The translations under genes were made by a program, and so were the position numbers. Below are positions 43,320-50,332 of a stretch of DNA of 64,000 nt, piece by piece. The notes under the pieces were generated by a model. That model saw only the letters and a program-made list of their open reading frames with translations. It was not told where the DNA came from and ran no database searches. Each line of letters begins with the position of its first letter. Position 1 is the stretch's first letter. The stretch is from Mesonia sp. K7 (GTDB lineage Bacteria; Bacteroidota; Bacteroidia; Flavobacteriales; Flavobacteriaceae): the NCBI RefSeq assembly GCF_003233725.1, contig NZ_QKQV01000004.1, positions 1 to 64,000 of the forward strand, written 5' to 3'.

Positions 43320-43754
43320 ATGGCAAGTTCAACCCATCCCAATATAGATCCGCAACAGCGTTTTCTTATCGAAAACGCACAGCGAAGAGTTAAACAAAAG
43401 AAAAACCTCATGCGTCATTTTGTGATTTTTATCGCAGGTTCGGTCTTGTTTATCATCCTTGATCTTGTTTTAGGTTTCGGAAAGGAAATCAACGAAACTA
43501 CCAACTCCAATTGGTTTGTTTGGGCAATTTTGATTTGGTTTTTCTTCTTTCTCATTCATTTTATCAATGTTTTTGTGGTAAACCGCTTCATGGGAAAAGA
43601 ATGGGAAGAAAAACAGTTAGAATTTCTAATTGAAAAACAGCAAAAGAAAATCAATAAGCTACAAGAAAAAATAGACAAAGATTATCCGTTACCTTCTCCA
43701 GAAGTAGCCAATAACGAACCTAATCAACCGCTACCTCCTAAACCATCTGTATGA
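43320..43754 (+). CDS. 2TM domain protein
   Basis: 144 residues. Seen: an N-terminal Arg/Lys-rich helix (ENAQRRVKQKKNLMRH), two membrane helices (FVIFIAGSVLFIILDLVLG and FVWAILIWFFFFLIHFINVF), a FMGKEWEEKQ motif right after, and a coiled-coil tail (QKKINKLQEKID). This is the 2TM domain layout (PF13239), often found at the N-terminus of LytTR or histidine kinase proteins but here alone. Function unknown, possibly a small membrane scaffold. Its stop overlaps the DHFR start (ATGA), so the two are co-translated. Confidence 0.85.
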   Translation: MASSTHPNIDPQQRFLIENAQRRVKQKKNLMRHFVIFIAGSVLFIILDLVLGFGKEINETTNSNWFVWAILIWFFFFLIHFINVFVVNRFMGKEWEEKQLEFLIEKQQKKINKLQEKIDKDYPLPSPEVANNEPNQPLPPKPSV

Positions 43755-44263
43755 CACTTACTCTTATTGCTGCTGCAGGCGAAAACAATGAGTTAGGTAA
43801 AAACAATGACTTGGTTTGGCATTTACCCGACGATTTTGCACGGTTTAAAATGCTAACCAGCGGACATCACATTATCATGGGTAGAAAAACTTTTGAGAGT
43901 TTTCCTAAACCACTTCCCAATAGGATTCACGTTGTCATTACTAGAGATAAAAATTATCATATCGACCATGAGCAATGCATTGTAGTTCATAGTCTTGAAA
44001 AAGCCATACAAATAACAGAAAAAGACAATCACCCATTTGTTATTGGTGGTGGTGAAATCTATAAAATGGCACTCGCTTACGCGGATAAAATTGAGCTCAC
44101 CAGAGTTCACGCCACTTTTGATGCCGACACTTTTTTCCCTGAAATTCCTAAAGAAGATTGGGTAATCACAGAATTTAAGCATCATCCAAAAGACGAAAGA
44201 CATCAATATTGTTTTAGTTACCTCACGTATGTGAAAAAAGATTCGCAGCATCTCTCTTCTTGA
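43751..44263 (+). CDS. folA: Dihydrofolate reductase
   Basis: 170 residues. Reduces dihydrofolate to tetrahydrofolate with NADPH, completing the cycle with ThyA. Seen: TLIAAAGENNELGKNNDLVWHLPDD (parts: AAAGENNELG, DLVWHLPDDFARFK) with the catalytic acidic residue in the HLPDDF loop, IIMGRKTFESFPKPLPNR, the VIGGGEIYKMAL NADPH motif and a C-terminal QYCFSYLTYV strand. It starts in the four-base overlap with the 2TM gene. The C-terminal codons extend over the non-ATG start of the fructosamine kinase-like gene. Confidence 0.96.
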   Translation: MTLTLIAAAGENNELGKNNDLVWHLPDDFARFKMLTSGHHIIMGRKTFESFPKPLPNRIHVVITRDKNYHIDHEQCIVVHSLEKAIQITEKDNHPFVIGGGEIYKMALAYADKIELTRVHATFDADTFFPEIPKEDWVITEFKHHPKDERHQYCFSYLTYVKKDSQHLSS

Positions 44264-45089
44264 CCACATAGCCGAAAAAGAAAACTTTAAAATTCTACAC
44301 TCCGAAGTTTTAACTGGCGGAGATATCAATCAAGTTTATAGAGTTAAGACAGAAAACCGAATTTTTGTTATCAAAACAAATGAGAACCAGCCCGAAAATT
44401 GGTTTGAAGCAGAGGCTAATGGTTTAAAGCTTCTAGCGAAAAACTCTAATCTTACTATTCCAGAAGTGATGGGTTTTGGAAATTTTGAGAAGAAACAATA
44501 TTTGATGATCGATTATATTCCACCAGAAAAACCCACGCAAAAACATTGGGAAAATTTTGCTATACGTTTGGCGAAAATGCATCGAGTCAGCCAGCCTAAT
44601 TTTGGTTTAAATCACGATAACTTTATTGGAAGTTTACCGCAACAAAACAATGGAAATTTGACTTCTTCTTCCGATTTTTATATTCAGAAAAGAATTTTAC
44701 CACAACTAAATTCCGCAAAAGCGAAAGGTTTTACATTTAAGCATGAAGAGAGTTTTTTAAAACAAATTCCAAGGATAATACCAAACGAAAAACCAAGTTT
44801 AACCCACGGAGATTTATGGAGTGGCAATTATTTTTTCACCTCCCATCTACAAACTGTTTTGATTGATCCTGCAGTAAGTTTTTCGCTCAGAGAGTTTGAT
44901 TTGGCCATGTTACAATTGTTTGGTTCTCCTCCCACTTATTTTTTTGAAACTTACAACGAAGAAAATCCGCTTGAAGTGGAATGGAAAGAACGTATTCATC
45001 TATTCCAGTTGTATTACTTATTGGTTCATCTCAATTTGTTTGGGAGCAGTTATTACCCTTCGTGTACCCAAATCATAAATAGATATTGA
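44241..45089 (+). CDS. Fructosamine kinase family protein without a canonical start codon
   Basis: About 282 residues. Phosphorylates ketoamines on glycated proteins or amines, which promotes deglycation. Seen: LTGGDINQVYRVKTE (ATP loop), FVIKTN (Lys), EANGLKLLA, YLMIDYI, HRVSQPNFGLNHDNFIG, the catalytic loop THGDLWSGNYFF and IDPAVSFSLREFDLAM (metal Asp). The frame is open from the TGA at 44232, but between 44235 and 44465 there is no ATG, GTG or TTG. The family N-terminus (LLDHIAEKENF) begins near 44256, so a start at ATT 44241 is proposed. A GTG at 44466 would remove the ATP loop. Alternatives: rare start codon, or a frameshift at the A6 run (44234-44239) linking it to folA, real or from assembly. 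Confidence 0.85.
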   Translation: MRSISLLDHIAEKENFKILHSEVLTGGDINQVYRVKTENRIFVIKTNENQPENWFEAEANGLKLLAKNSNLTIPEVMGFGNFEKKQYLMIDYIPPEKPTQKHWENFAIRLAKMHRVSQPNFGLNHDNFIGSLPQQNNGNLTSSSDFYIQKRILPQLNSAKAKGFTFKHEESFLKQIPRIIPNEKPSLTHGDLWSGNYFFTSHLQTVLIDPAVSFSLREFDLAMLQLFGSPPTYFFETYNEENPLEVEWKERIHLFQLYYLLVHLNLFGSSYYPSCTQIINRY

Positions 45090-45111
45090 GTTTTCAATGG
45101 ATAGATTTTAT

Positions 45112-45119
45112 TACATTTG
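45112..45119 (+). promoter_or_regulatory. -7 box TACATTTG for fabD
   Basis: Exact TAnnTTTG match, with TTG at 45086-45088 as a possible -33 element; 22 bases before the fabD ATG. Confidence 0.65.
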
Positions 45120-45141
45120 TTAAAAACCAAATAAAAAATAG

Positions 45142-46023
45142 ATGAAAGCATATATTTTTCCTGGGCAAGGTGCTCAATTTACCGGAATGGGATTAGACTT
45201 ATACGAAAATCATGCAGAAGCACAAGAAATGTTTCAGCAAGCCAATAAAATTTTAGGATTCAATATTACCGATGTGATGTTTGAAGGTTCTGCAGAAGAT
45301 CTTAAACAGACCAAAGTGACACAACCTGCTATATTTTTACATTCCGTAATTTTACACAAAATGATGGGCGAAAAAGCAAAACCAGAGATGGTTGCAGGTC
45401 ATTCTTTAGGAGAATTTTCAGCATTGGTTGCCAATAAGACCCTTGCTTATGAAGACGCCTTAAAACTGGTTTCGCAACGAGCTATGGCAATGCAGAAAGC
45501 TTGTGAAGTGCAACCTTCTACCATGGCTGCTGTACTTGGCTTAGACGACCATATTGTCGAAGCCGTTTGCGCCGACGTCGATGGAATTGTAGTGGCGGCC
45601 AACTATAATTGTCCTGGTCAATTAGTGATTTCTGGAGAAATTGATGCGATTGATAAAGCTTGTGAAGCTTTACTGGAAAAAGGAGCCAAACGCGCTTTAA
45701 AATTACCTGTTGGTGGCGCTTTTCACTCACCGCTAATGGAACCTGCTCGCGAAGAATTGGCCAAAGCTATAGAAAACACCACTTTCAACACTCCTATTTG
45801 TCCGGTTTATCAAAACGTGACGACTTTTGCGGTGACCTATCCAGAAGAAATAAAGAAAAATCTGATTTTTCAGTTGACTGCTCCCGTAAAATGGACACAA
45901 TCGGTACAACAAATGATCAAAGATGGTGCGTCTTCTTTTACAGAAGTTGGCCCTGGAAAAGTTTTACAAGGCTTAGTTAAAAAAATAGACAGAAACGCTG
46001 AAACATTAACTGGAGAAGTATAA
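45142..46023 (+). CDS. fabD: Malonyl-CoA:ACP transacylase
   Basis: 293 residues. Transfers malonyl from CoA to acyl carrier protein for fatty acid synthesis. Seen: FPGQGAQFTGMG at the start, the nucleophile motif AGHSLGEFSALVA (Ser about 88), QRAMAMQKACE with the substrate-binding Arg, and GGAFHSPLM with the catalytic His (about 195), then VGPGKVLQGLVKKI near the end. Own promoter box and own terminator, so probably monocistronic. Identity is certain. Confidence 0.97.
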   Translation: MKAYIFPGQGAQFTGMGLDLYENHAEAQEMFQQANKILGFNITDVMFEGSAEDLKQTKVTQPAIFLHSVILHKMMGEKAKPEMVAGHSLGEFSALVANKTLAYEDALKLVSQRAMAMQKACEVQPSTMAAVLGLDDHIVEAVCADVDGIVVAANYNCPGQLVISGEIDAIDKACEALLEKGAKRALKLPVGGAFHSPLMEPAREELAKAIENTTFNTPICPVYQNVTTFAVTYPEEIKKNLIFQLTAPVKWTQSVQQMIKDGASSFTEVGPGKVLQGLVKKIDRNAETLTGEV

Positions 46024-46031
46024 AGACAAAC

Positions 46032-46061
46032 AAAAAAGGCTTCCAAATGGAAGCCTTTTTT
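46032..46061. terminator. Bidirectional terminator between fabD and the aminotransferase gene
   Basis: AAAAAAGGCTTCC pairs perfectly with GGAAGCCTTTTTT around AAAT. It sits between two convergent genes and has a T run on both strands. Confidence 0.92.
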
Positions 46062-46062
46062 G

Positions 46063-47199
46063 TTACTTTAAAAATGTGTTTATCGTTGCTGTGATAAAAT
46101 CTATTTGCTCGTCATCCAATTCGGTGTGCATCGGTAAAGAAATGACTTCCTTCACTAGTTGATTGGTGACTTTAAAATCACTTTCGTTAAAACGCTCGTC
46201 TGTATAAGCTTTTTGCGCATGTAGCGGAATTGGATAGTAAATTCCGAAGGGAACATTCTTTTCTTTTAGGTGTTCTGCCAAAGCATCTCTTCTTCCGTTG
46301 GTAATTCTTAAGGTGTATTGATGAAAGACGTGGGTATCTTCACTTCCTAAAATTTCTGGTGTAATGATATTGGGATTGTTTTTTAAAGCTTCGGAATATG
46401 TTTTTGCTGCTTTTTGGCGCGCTTTATTATAAGTATCTAATTTTGGAAGCTTAGCTCTTAAAACCGCTGCCTGCAAACTATCCAAACGTGAGTTTACACC
46501 GACCACATCGTGATGGTAACGTTCGTACATTCCGTGGTTCACAATACCTCTAATCGTATATGCTAAATTATCATCGTTGGTGAAAATGGCTCCACCATCG
46601 CCATAACAACCTAAATTTTTACTCGGAAAAAAAGAAGTTGTTCCTACATCGCCAATCGTTCCTGTTTTTAAAACTTTACCAGATTTACTGTAATAATTAG
46701 CTCCAATCGCTTGCGCATTGTCTTCTATCACAAAAAGTTTATGTTCTTTCGCGACAGCGAGAATTTCATCCATATGAGCAGCTTGCCCAAATAAATGTAC
46801 CGGAACTATCGCTTTTGTTTTTGGGGTAATCGCTTTTTTGATGGCTTCGATATTAATGTTAAAACTATCTTCATCTACATCGACCAAAACTGGAGTTAGT
46901 TGCAAAAGAGCAATCACTTCTACGGTTGCGGCAAAGGTAAAATCGGCAGTGATGACTTCGTCGCCAGGCTGCAAACCCAAACCCATCATGGCAATTTGTA
47001 AGGCATCGGTTCCGTTGGCACACGGAATCACATGTTTTACACCCAAATAATTTTCTAAGTCTTTTTGAAAAGCATGAACTTCTGGACCATTGATAAAAGA
47101 AGTATTGTCTATAATTTCTTCGAAAGAAGCATCTATTTGTGATTTTATAGCTTGGTATTGACCTTTTAGGTCAACCATCTGTAATTTTTTCATAGTCAT
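46063..47199 (-). CDS. DegT/DnrJ/EryC1/StrS sugar aminotransferase
   Basis: 378 residues. PLP-dependent enzyme that aminates a keto sugar nucleotide for surface polysaccharide. Seen: PCANGTDALQIAMMGLGLQPGDEVI (parts: NGTDALQIAMM, LQPGDEVITADFTF), AIVPVHLFGQAA, FVIEDNAQAIGA with the PLP-pairing Asp, and SFFPSKNLGCYGDGGA with the PLP lysine (about residue 191), then RLDSLQAAVLRAKL. It resembles WbpE/WlbC-type enzymes that act on UDP-3-keto sugars, but the substrate is not assigned. Start at 47199 or two codons inside (47193). A TATTTTTG box lies 12 bases upstream. It is divergent from the Kdo transferase gene, another surface glycan gene. Confidence 0.93.
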   Translation of the reverse strand: MTMKKLQMVDLKGQYQAIKSQIDASFEEIIDNTSFINGPEVHAFQKDLENYLGVKHVIPCANGTDALQIAMMGLGLQPGDEVITADFTFAATVEVIALLQLTPVLVDVDEDSFNINIEAIKKAITPKTKAIVPVHLFGQAAHMDEILAVAKEHKLFVIEDNAQAIGANYYSKSGKVLKTGTIGDVGTTSFFPSKNLGCYGDGGAIFTNDDNLAYTIRGIVNHGMYERYHHDVVGVNSRLDSLQAAVLRAKLPKLDTYNKARQKAAKTYSEALKNNPNIITPEILGSEDTHVFHQYTLRITNGRRDALAEHLKEKNVPFGIYYPIPLHAQKAYTDERFNESDFKVTNQLVKEVISLPMHTELDDEQIDFITATINTFLK

Positions 47200-47210
47200 A
47201 ATTTGTGTTT

Positions 47211-47218
47211 CAAAAATA
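47211..47218 (-). promoter_or_regulatory. -7 box TATTTTTG for the aminotransferase gene
   Basis: Exact TAnnTTTG match on the minus strand; the transcript would start only about 5 bases before the ATG at 47199. Confidence 0.55.
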
Positions 47219-47257
47219 CAAAATATGTACAGGTTAACCTCAATCTTTAGAAAAGTT

Positions 47258-47265
47258 TATTTTTG
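47258..47265 (+). promoter_or_regulatory. -7 box TATTTTTG for the Kdo transferase gene
   Basis: Exact TAnnTTTG match, 16 bases before the TTG start at 47282. Confidence 0.55.
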
Positions 47266-47281
47266 CTAAAAAAGTTTTAGC

Positions 47282-48517
47282 TTGAAGTTTCTTTACGACA
47301 TATTCATTTCCTTATTTGATGTCCTTTTGCCTTTTTTAGGCATTTTTGGCGATAAAATGAAGTTGTTTGCAAATGGAAGGAAAAATTTTACAGAAAAACT
47401 TGTTCATATTCCTGAAAAACAAAAAAAACGAATTTGGTTTCATACCGCCTCATTGGGAGAGTATGAACAAGCTGTTCCGATAATGGAAAAGCTAAAAAAT
47501 GATTTTGAAATCATCGTCACTTTTTTTTCGCCATCGGGTTACGAAATCAAAAAAAACAATCCGTATGCTATTTTTACAAGCTATTTACCGATAGACACCA
47601 AGAAAAATGCTCGTGAGTTTGTCGATTTAGCTCAACCCGATGTAGTTCTTTTCATTAAATATGAAATTTGGCCAAATTTTCTTCACGAACTTTCTCAAAA
47701 GCAGATTCCTATTTATTTAGTTTCGGCAACTTTTAGAGAAAATCAGTTTTTATTTAAGCCTTTCGGCGGATTTTTACGCAAAGCTTTAAAGCAATTTCAG
47801 CATGTTTTTGTACAAGACCACAAAAGTTTAGAAATACTACAACAGCATCAGATTTTTAATTCCAGCGTAAGCGGAGATACTCGTTTTGATCGTGTAGATG
47901 CTCAATTACAAATCGATAATCAGCTTGATTTTATCGAAATTTTTCTCGATAATAAGCTTTGTATGGTTTGCGGAAGCACTTGGCCAGAAGATGATGAAGT
48001 TTTGGTTCCATTCATCAATCAATGTAAAGAAGCTGTCAAATTTATTATTGCTCCGCACGAGATCAAACCTGAAAAAATAGAGCGTTTAAAAAATAGTATT
48101 CAAAAACCAACTGGATTATATAGCAATTACACAGAAAACTCTCTGAAAAAGGCTCAAGTTATTATTATCGATACTGTTGGGTTACTTTCAAAAATTTACG
48201 CTTACGCAGATATCACTTATGTTGGGGGAGCAATGGGGAATACCGGTTTACACAACATTTTAGAACCCGCTACTTTCGGAAAACCTATAATCATTGGATC
48301 AAATTATGATAAATTCCCAGAGGCAAAAAATCTAAAAAAACTAGAAGGACTTTTTGTAATAAAAAATAAAAAGGAATTAGAAGAAATATTTCAAAAACTA
48401 ACTAAAAATAAGGAATTTAGAGAAAAATCAGGTGCAAATTCTAAGCGGTATGTACTCGATAATACAGGAGCTACTGATTTTATTTTACAACAGATGAGTA
48501 TAGATAAAGTATTATAA
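47282..48517 (+). CDS. waaA: 3-deoxy-D-manno-octulosonic acid (Kdo) transferase
   Basis: 411 residues. Adds Kdo from CMP-Kdo to lipid A precursor at the inner membrane. Seen: an N-terminal membrane anchor (FLYDIFISLFDVLLPFLGIF), IWFHTASLGEYEQAVP (catalytic Glu in the HxxSxGE motif), YLPIDTKKNAREFVD, VLFIKYEIWPNFLHEL, VCGSTWPEDDEVLVPF, FIIAPHEI and GGAMGNTGLHNILEPATFGKP, all in family order. The start is TTG: the frame has a stop at 47267 and no ATG, and the family N-terminus (KFLYDIF) begins exactly there. A good promoter box lies 16 bases upstream. No Kdo kinase motif is present. Confidence 0.95.
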   Translation: MKFLYDIFISLFDVLLPFLGIFGDKMKLFANGRKNFTEKLVHIPEKQKKRIWFHTASLGEYEQAVPIMEKLKNDFEIIVTFFSPSGYEIKKNNPYAIFTSYLPIDTKKNAREFVDLAQPDVVLFIKYEIWPNFLHELSQKQIPIYLVSATFRENQFLFKPFGGFLRKALKQFQHVFVQDHKSLEILQQHQIFNSSVSGDTRFDRVDAQLQIDNQLDFIEIFLDNKLCMVCGSTWPEDDEVLVPFINQCKEAVKFIIAPHEIKPEKIERLKNSIQKPTGLYSNYTENSLKKAQVIIIDTVGLLSKIYAYADITYVGGAMGNTGLHNILEPATFGKPIIIGSNYDKFPEAKNLKKLEGLFVIKNKKELEEIFQKLTKNKEFREKSGANSKRYVLDNTGATDFILQQMSIDKVL

Positions 48518-48577
48518 AACCTAAATAAATTATATTTTAAGTACTTTTTATCAAAATTTAATAAAATTTTATTGTTT

Positions 48578-48585
48578 TAAATTTG
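48578..48585 (+). promoter_or_regulatory. -7 box TAAATTTG for the small lipoprotein genes
   Basis: Exact TAnnTTTG match about 56 bases before the ATG at 48642. Confidence 0.5.
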
Positions 48586-48641
48586 CATAACCACCTCTAA
48601 AATATATACTTTAGCCAATTATAATATTAAAATAACCATAA

Positions 48642-48878
48642 ATGAAAAAATTGGCATTTACATTGGCTGTTGCTACTTTAGCTATTTTCACTTCTTGTAG
48701 AGAAGAAGAAAAAAAAGAAGTAGAGGTTGTTAAAGAAGTAGAAGTTATCGAAAAAGAAGTTCCTGTAGAAGTAGAAAAAGAAGACAAAGGAATTCTTGAG
48801 CGTACAGCAGAAAAAATTGATGCAGAAGTCGAAAAAGAAGTCAATGAAGAAATTGAGAAAATTGGTAACGACAACTAA
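48642..48878 (+). CDS. Small Glu/Lys-rich lipoprotein
   Basis: 78 residues. Seen: lipoprotein signal with lipobox AIFTSC (Cys19), then a strongly charged mature part rich in E, K and V (VEVVKEVEVIEKEVPVEVE), probably a long helix or extended chain. The acidic residues right after the Cys (REEEKK) resemble the surface-export signal reported for Bacteroidota lipoproteins. The next gene, 42 bases away, encodes a lipoprotein with nearly the same leader (FTSCRE), so they are probably paralogous or co-expressed. Function unknown. Confidence 0.75.
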   Translation: MKKLAFTLAVATLAIFTSCREEEKKEVEVVKEVEVIEKEVPVEVEKEDKGILERTAEKIDAEVEKEVNEEIEKIGNDN

Positions 48879-48920
48879 TAAAAATTTAAATTTAAACACT
48901 AATACACAAAAACAAACATT

Positions 48921-49187
48921 ATGAAAAAAACAGTTTTAATGCTAGCTATGTTATTTGCATTCTCAACCGCTTTTACTTCTTGTAGAGAAGACAAAAAGGT
49001 AGAAATAGACGTTGAAGAAGCTGAAAACGATGTTGAGCAAGGTTTAGAAAATGCGGGTGACGCTATGGAAAATGCAGCTCAAGAAACAGGTAACGCTATT
49101 GAGAACGCTGCTGAAGAAACAGGAGATGCTATCGAAAATGCAGCTCAAGAAGTAGAAGACGAAATCGAAGGCAACGACGATATGTAA
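48921..49187 (+). CDS. Small acidic lipoprotein with 11-residue helical repeats
   Basis: 88 residues. Seen: lipobox AFTSC (Cys21), acidic spacer (REDKKVEIDVEEAEND), then three 11-residue repeats at residues 50-60, 61-71 and 72-82: ENAAQETGNAI, ENAAEETGDAI and ENAAQEVEDEI, preceded by a shorter LENAGDAM. Such undecamers form amphipathic helices, as in LEA and apolipoprotein-like proteins, and may lie on membranes or protect against stress. No ortholog with a known role is recognised. It ends in a strong terminator. Confidence 0.78.
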   Translation: MKKTVLMLAMLFAFSTAFTSCREDKKVEIDVEEAENDVEQGLENAGDAMENAAQETGNAIENAAEETGDAIENAAQEVEDEIEGNDDM

Positions 49188-49210
49188 TCTTTTCTTTCTA
49201 TAGAAAACAA

Positions 49211-49240
49211 AAAGCCACTTCAAACAAAGTGGCTTTTTTT
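49211..49240 (+). terminator. Terminator after the small lipoprotein genes
   Basis: AAAGCCACTT and AAGTGGCTTT pair around CAAACA, followed by T residues. Confidence 0.88.
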
Positions 49241-49297
49241 ATTGAATAATTCTCAGGTTTATTAATATCAAAGTTCGGAAAATATAAAATTTCTTAG

Positions 49298-49326
49298 TTG
49301 CAATAACATAAAATAATACTATTTTG
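49298..49326 (+). promoter_or_regulatory. Promoter TTG-N19-TATTTTG for the 196-aa gene
   Basis: TTG at 49298-49300 and TATTTTG at 49320-49326 with 19 bases between, close to the Bacteroidota layout. 26 bases before the ATG at 49353. Confidence 0.45.
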
Positions 49327-49352
49327 CAACCTATAAACCATAAATTTAATAA

Positions 49353-49943
49353 ATGAAAAAAATTATCCTAAGTAGCTTAACACTTCTAATTGCATTTGCC
49401 ATGACGGCTCAAAAAGGAAAGGTTTTAGAAGGTGATTGGAAGTCTCTTAAAGGCATTGAAAAATTTGATTTAGAATTTGATTATTCTAATGTAGAGGTTC
49501 CAGATTTTGATACAGAAGAAGATTACATCAATCAAAAAATGAAGGAAAAAGATGAAGACGAACCTGGACAAGGTAAAGTCTGGAAAGAAAAATATTTTGC
49601 AGACCGAGAAGCTCATTTTGAACCTAAGTTCATCGAATCTTTTAATAAAAGAGAAAGTCAAAAAGTGAGCAAGACTTATGATGGAGAGCCTTATATTTTA
49701 AGGGTTGAAACAACAATGATCTACAACGGTTGGAATGTTGGTGTCATGCGTAAACCGGCAAGAATAGATGCCATTATTTATATTTATAAAAGAGGGGAAA
49801 ATTCACCTTTATTAAAAGTTAAGTATGAAAATGTTAAAGGAGCAGACGCAATGGGTTATGATTTTGCTTCTCATAGTAGAGTTGCAGAAGCATACGCAAA
49901 ACTAGCTAAATCCTTTATGAAAGACTTCAAAAAGAAAGTATAA
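49353..49943 (+). CDS. Secreted protein of unknown function
   Basis: 196 residues with a signal peptide (MKKIILSSLTLLIAFAMTAQ). Seen: an acidic N-terminal half (FDTEEDYINQKMKEKDEDEPG), then two beta strands (YILRVETTMIYNGWNVG and ARIDAIIYIYKRGENSP) and a C-terminal helix (RVAEAYAKLAKSFMKDFKKKV). No sorting tail and no lipobox, so it is probably periplasmic. Not recognised as a named family. Monocistronic: a promoter lies upstream and a terminator follows. Confidence 0.78.
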   Translation: MKKIILSSLTLLIAFAMTAQKGKVLEGDWKSLKGIEKFDLEFDYSNVEVPDFDTEEDYINQKMKEKDEDEPGQGKVWKEKYFADREAHFEPKFIESFNKRESQKVSKTYDGEPYILRVETTMIYNGWNVGVMRKPARIDAIIYIYKRGENSPLLKVKYENVKGADAMGYDFASHSRVAEAYAKLAKSFMKDFKKKV

Positions 49944-49983
49944 TTATATATAGCTTTATTTTAGTTAAATAACTATTTTCACT

Positions 49984-50021
49984 AAAAAGGCTTAGTTTTT
50001 ATGTAAAAACTAAGCCTTTTT
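49984..50021. terminator. Bidirectional terminator between the 196-aa gene and the tRNA/mutS unit
   Basis: AAAAAGGCTTAGTTTTT and AAAAACTAAGCCTTTTT are perfect complements (17 bp) around ATGT. It ends the plus-strand gene and the minus-strand tRNA transcript. Confidence 0.92.
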
Positions 50022-50082
50022 AATTACAATTCATTTTAAAACAAAAAACCCTTGAAAATCAAAAGATTAACAAGGGTTTGTG

Positions 50083-50166
50083 TACTCGGAGCGGGACTTG
50101 AACCCGCACGAACTAATGTTCATTGGATTTTAAGTCCAACGTGTCTACCAATTCCACCATCCGAGC
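50083..50166 (-). tRNA. tRNA-Leu (anticodon TAA)
   Basis: 84 bases on the minus strand, with a 7-bp acceptor stem (GCTCGGA/TCCGAGT, one G-U), D-arm TGGTGGAATTGGTAGACA, anticodon loop CTTAAAA (TAA), a long variable arm as in class II tRNAs, and T-loop GGTTCAAGTCC. CCA is not encoded. It reads leucine codons TTA/TTG. Confidence 0.96.
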
Positions 50167-50184
50167 AAATATTATGTATGCTAG

Positions 50185-50257
50185 AGCGAAAAACGGGGTT
50201 CGAACCCGCGACCTCCACCTTGGCAAGGTGGCGCTCTACCAGCTGAGCTATTTTCGC
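50185..50257 (-). tRNA. tRNA-Gly (anticodon GCC)
   Basis: 73 bases on the minus strand: acceptor GCGAAAA/TTTTCGC, D-arm TAGCTCAGCTGGTAGAGC, anticodon stem-loop CACCTTGCCAAGGTG (GCC), T-arm CGGGTTCGAACCCCG. CCA not encoded. 18 bases upstream of tRNA-Leu, probably one transcript. Confidence 0.97.
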
Positions 50258-50332
50258 ATTTTATATGAACGTTGCAACATCGCTATTGCGGATGCAAATT
50301 TAATTCTTTTTTTAGTTTACAAAAGAAAAAAA

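Noticed and set aside
43853-44329. 158-codon minus-strand frame over folA.
   Set aside because: It lies fully over the well-supported DHFR gene and its junction with the kinase, and has no domain pattern.
48611-48899. Minus-strand Ser/Thr-rich and Phe-rich frames opposite the first small lipoprotein.
   Set aside because: They are the complement of GAA/AAA-rich codons and have no start context or family features; the plus strand has a lipoprotein signal.
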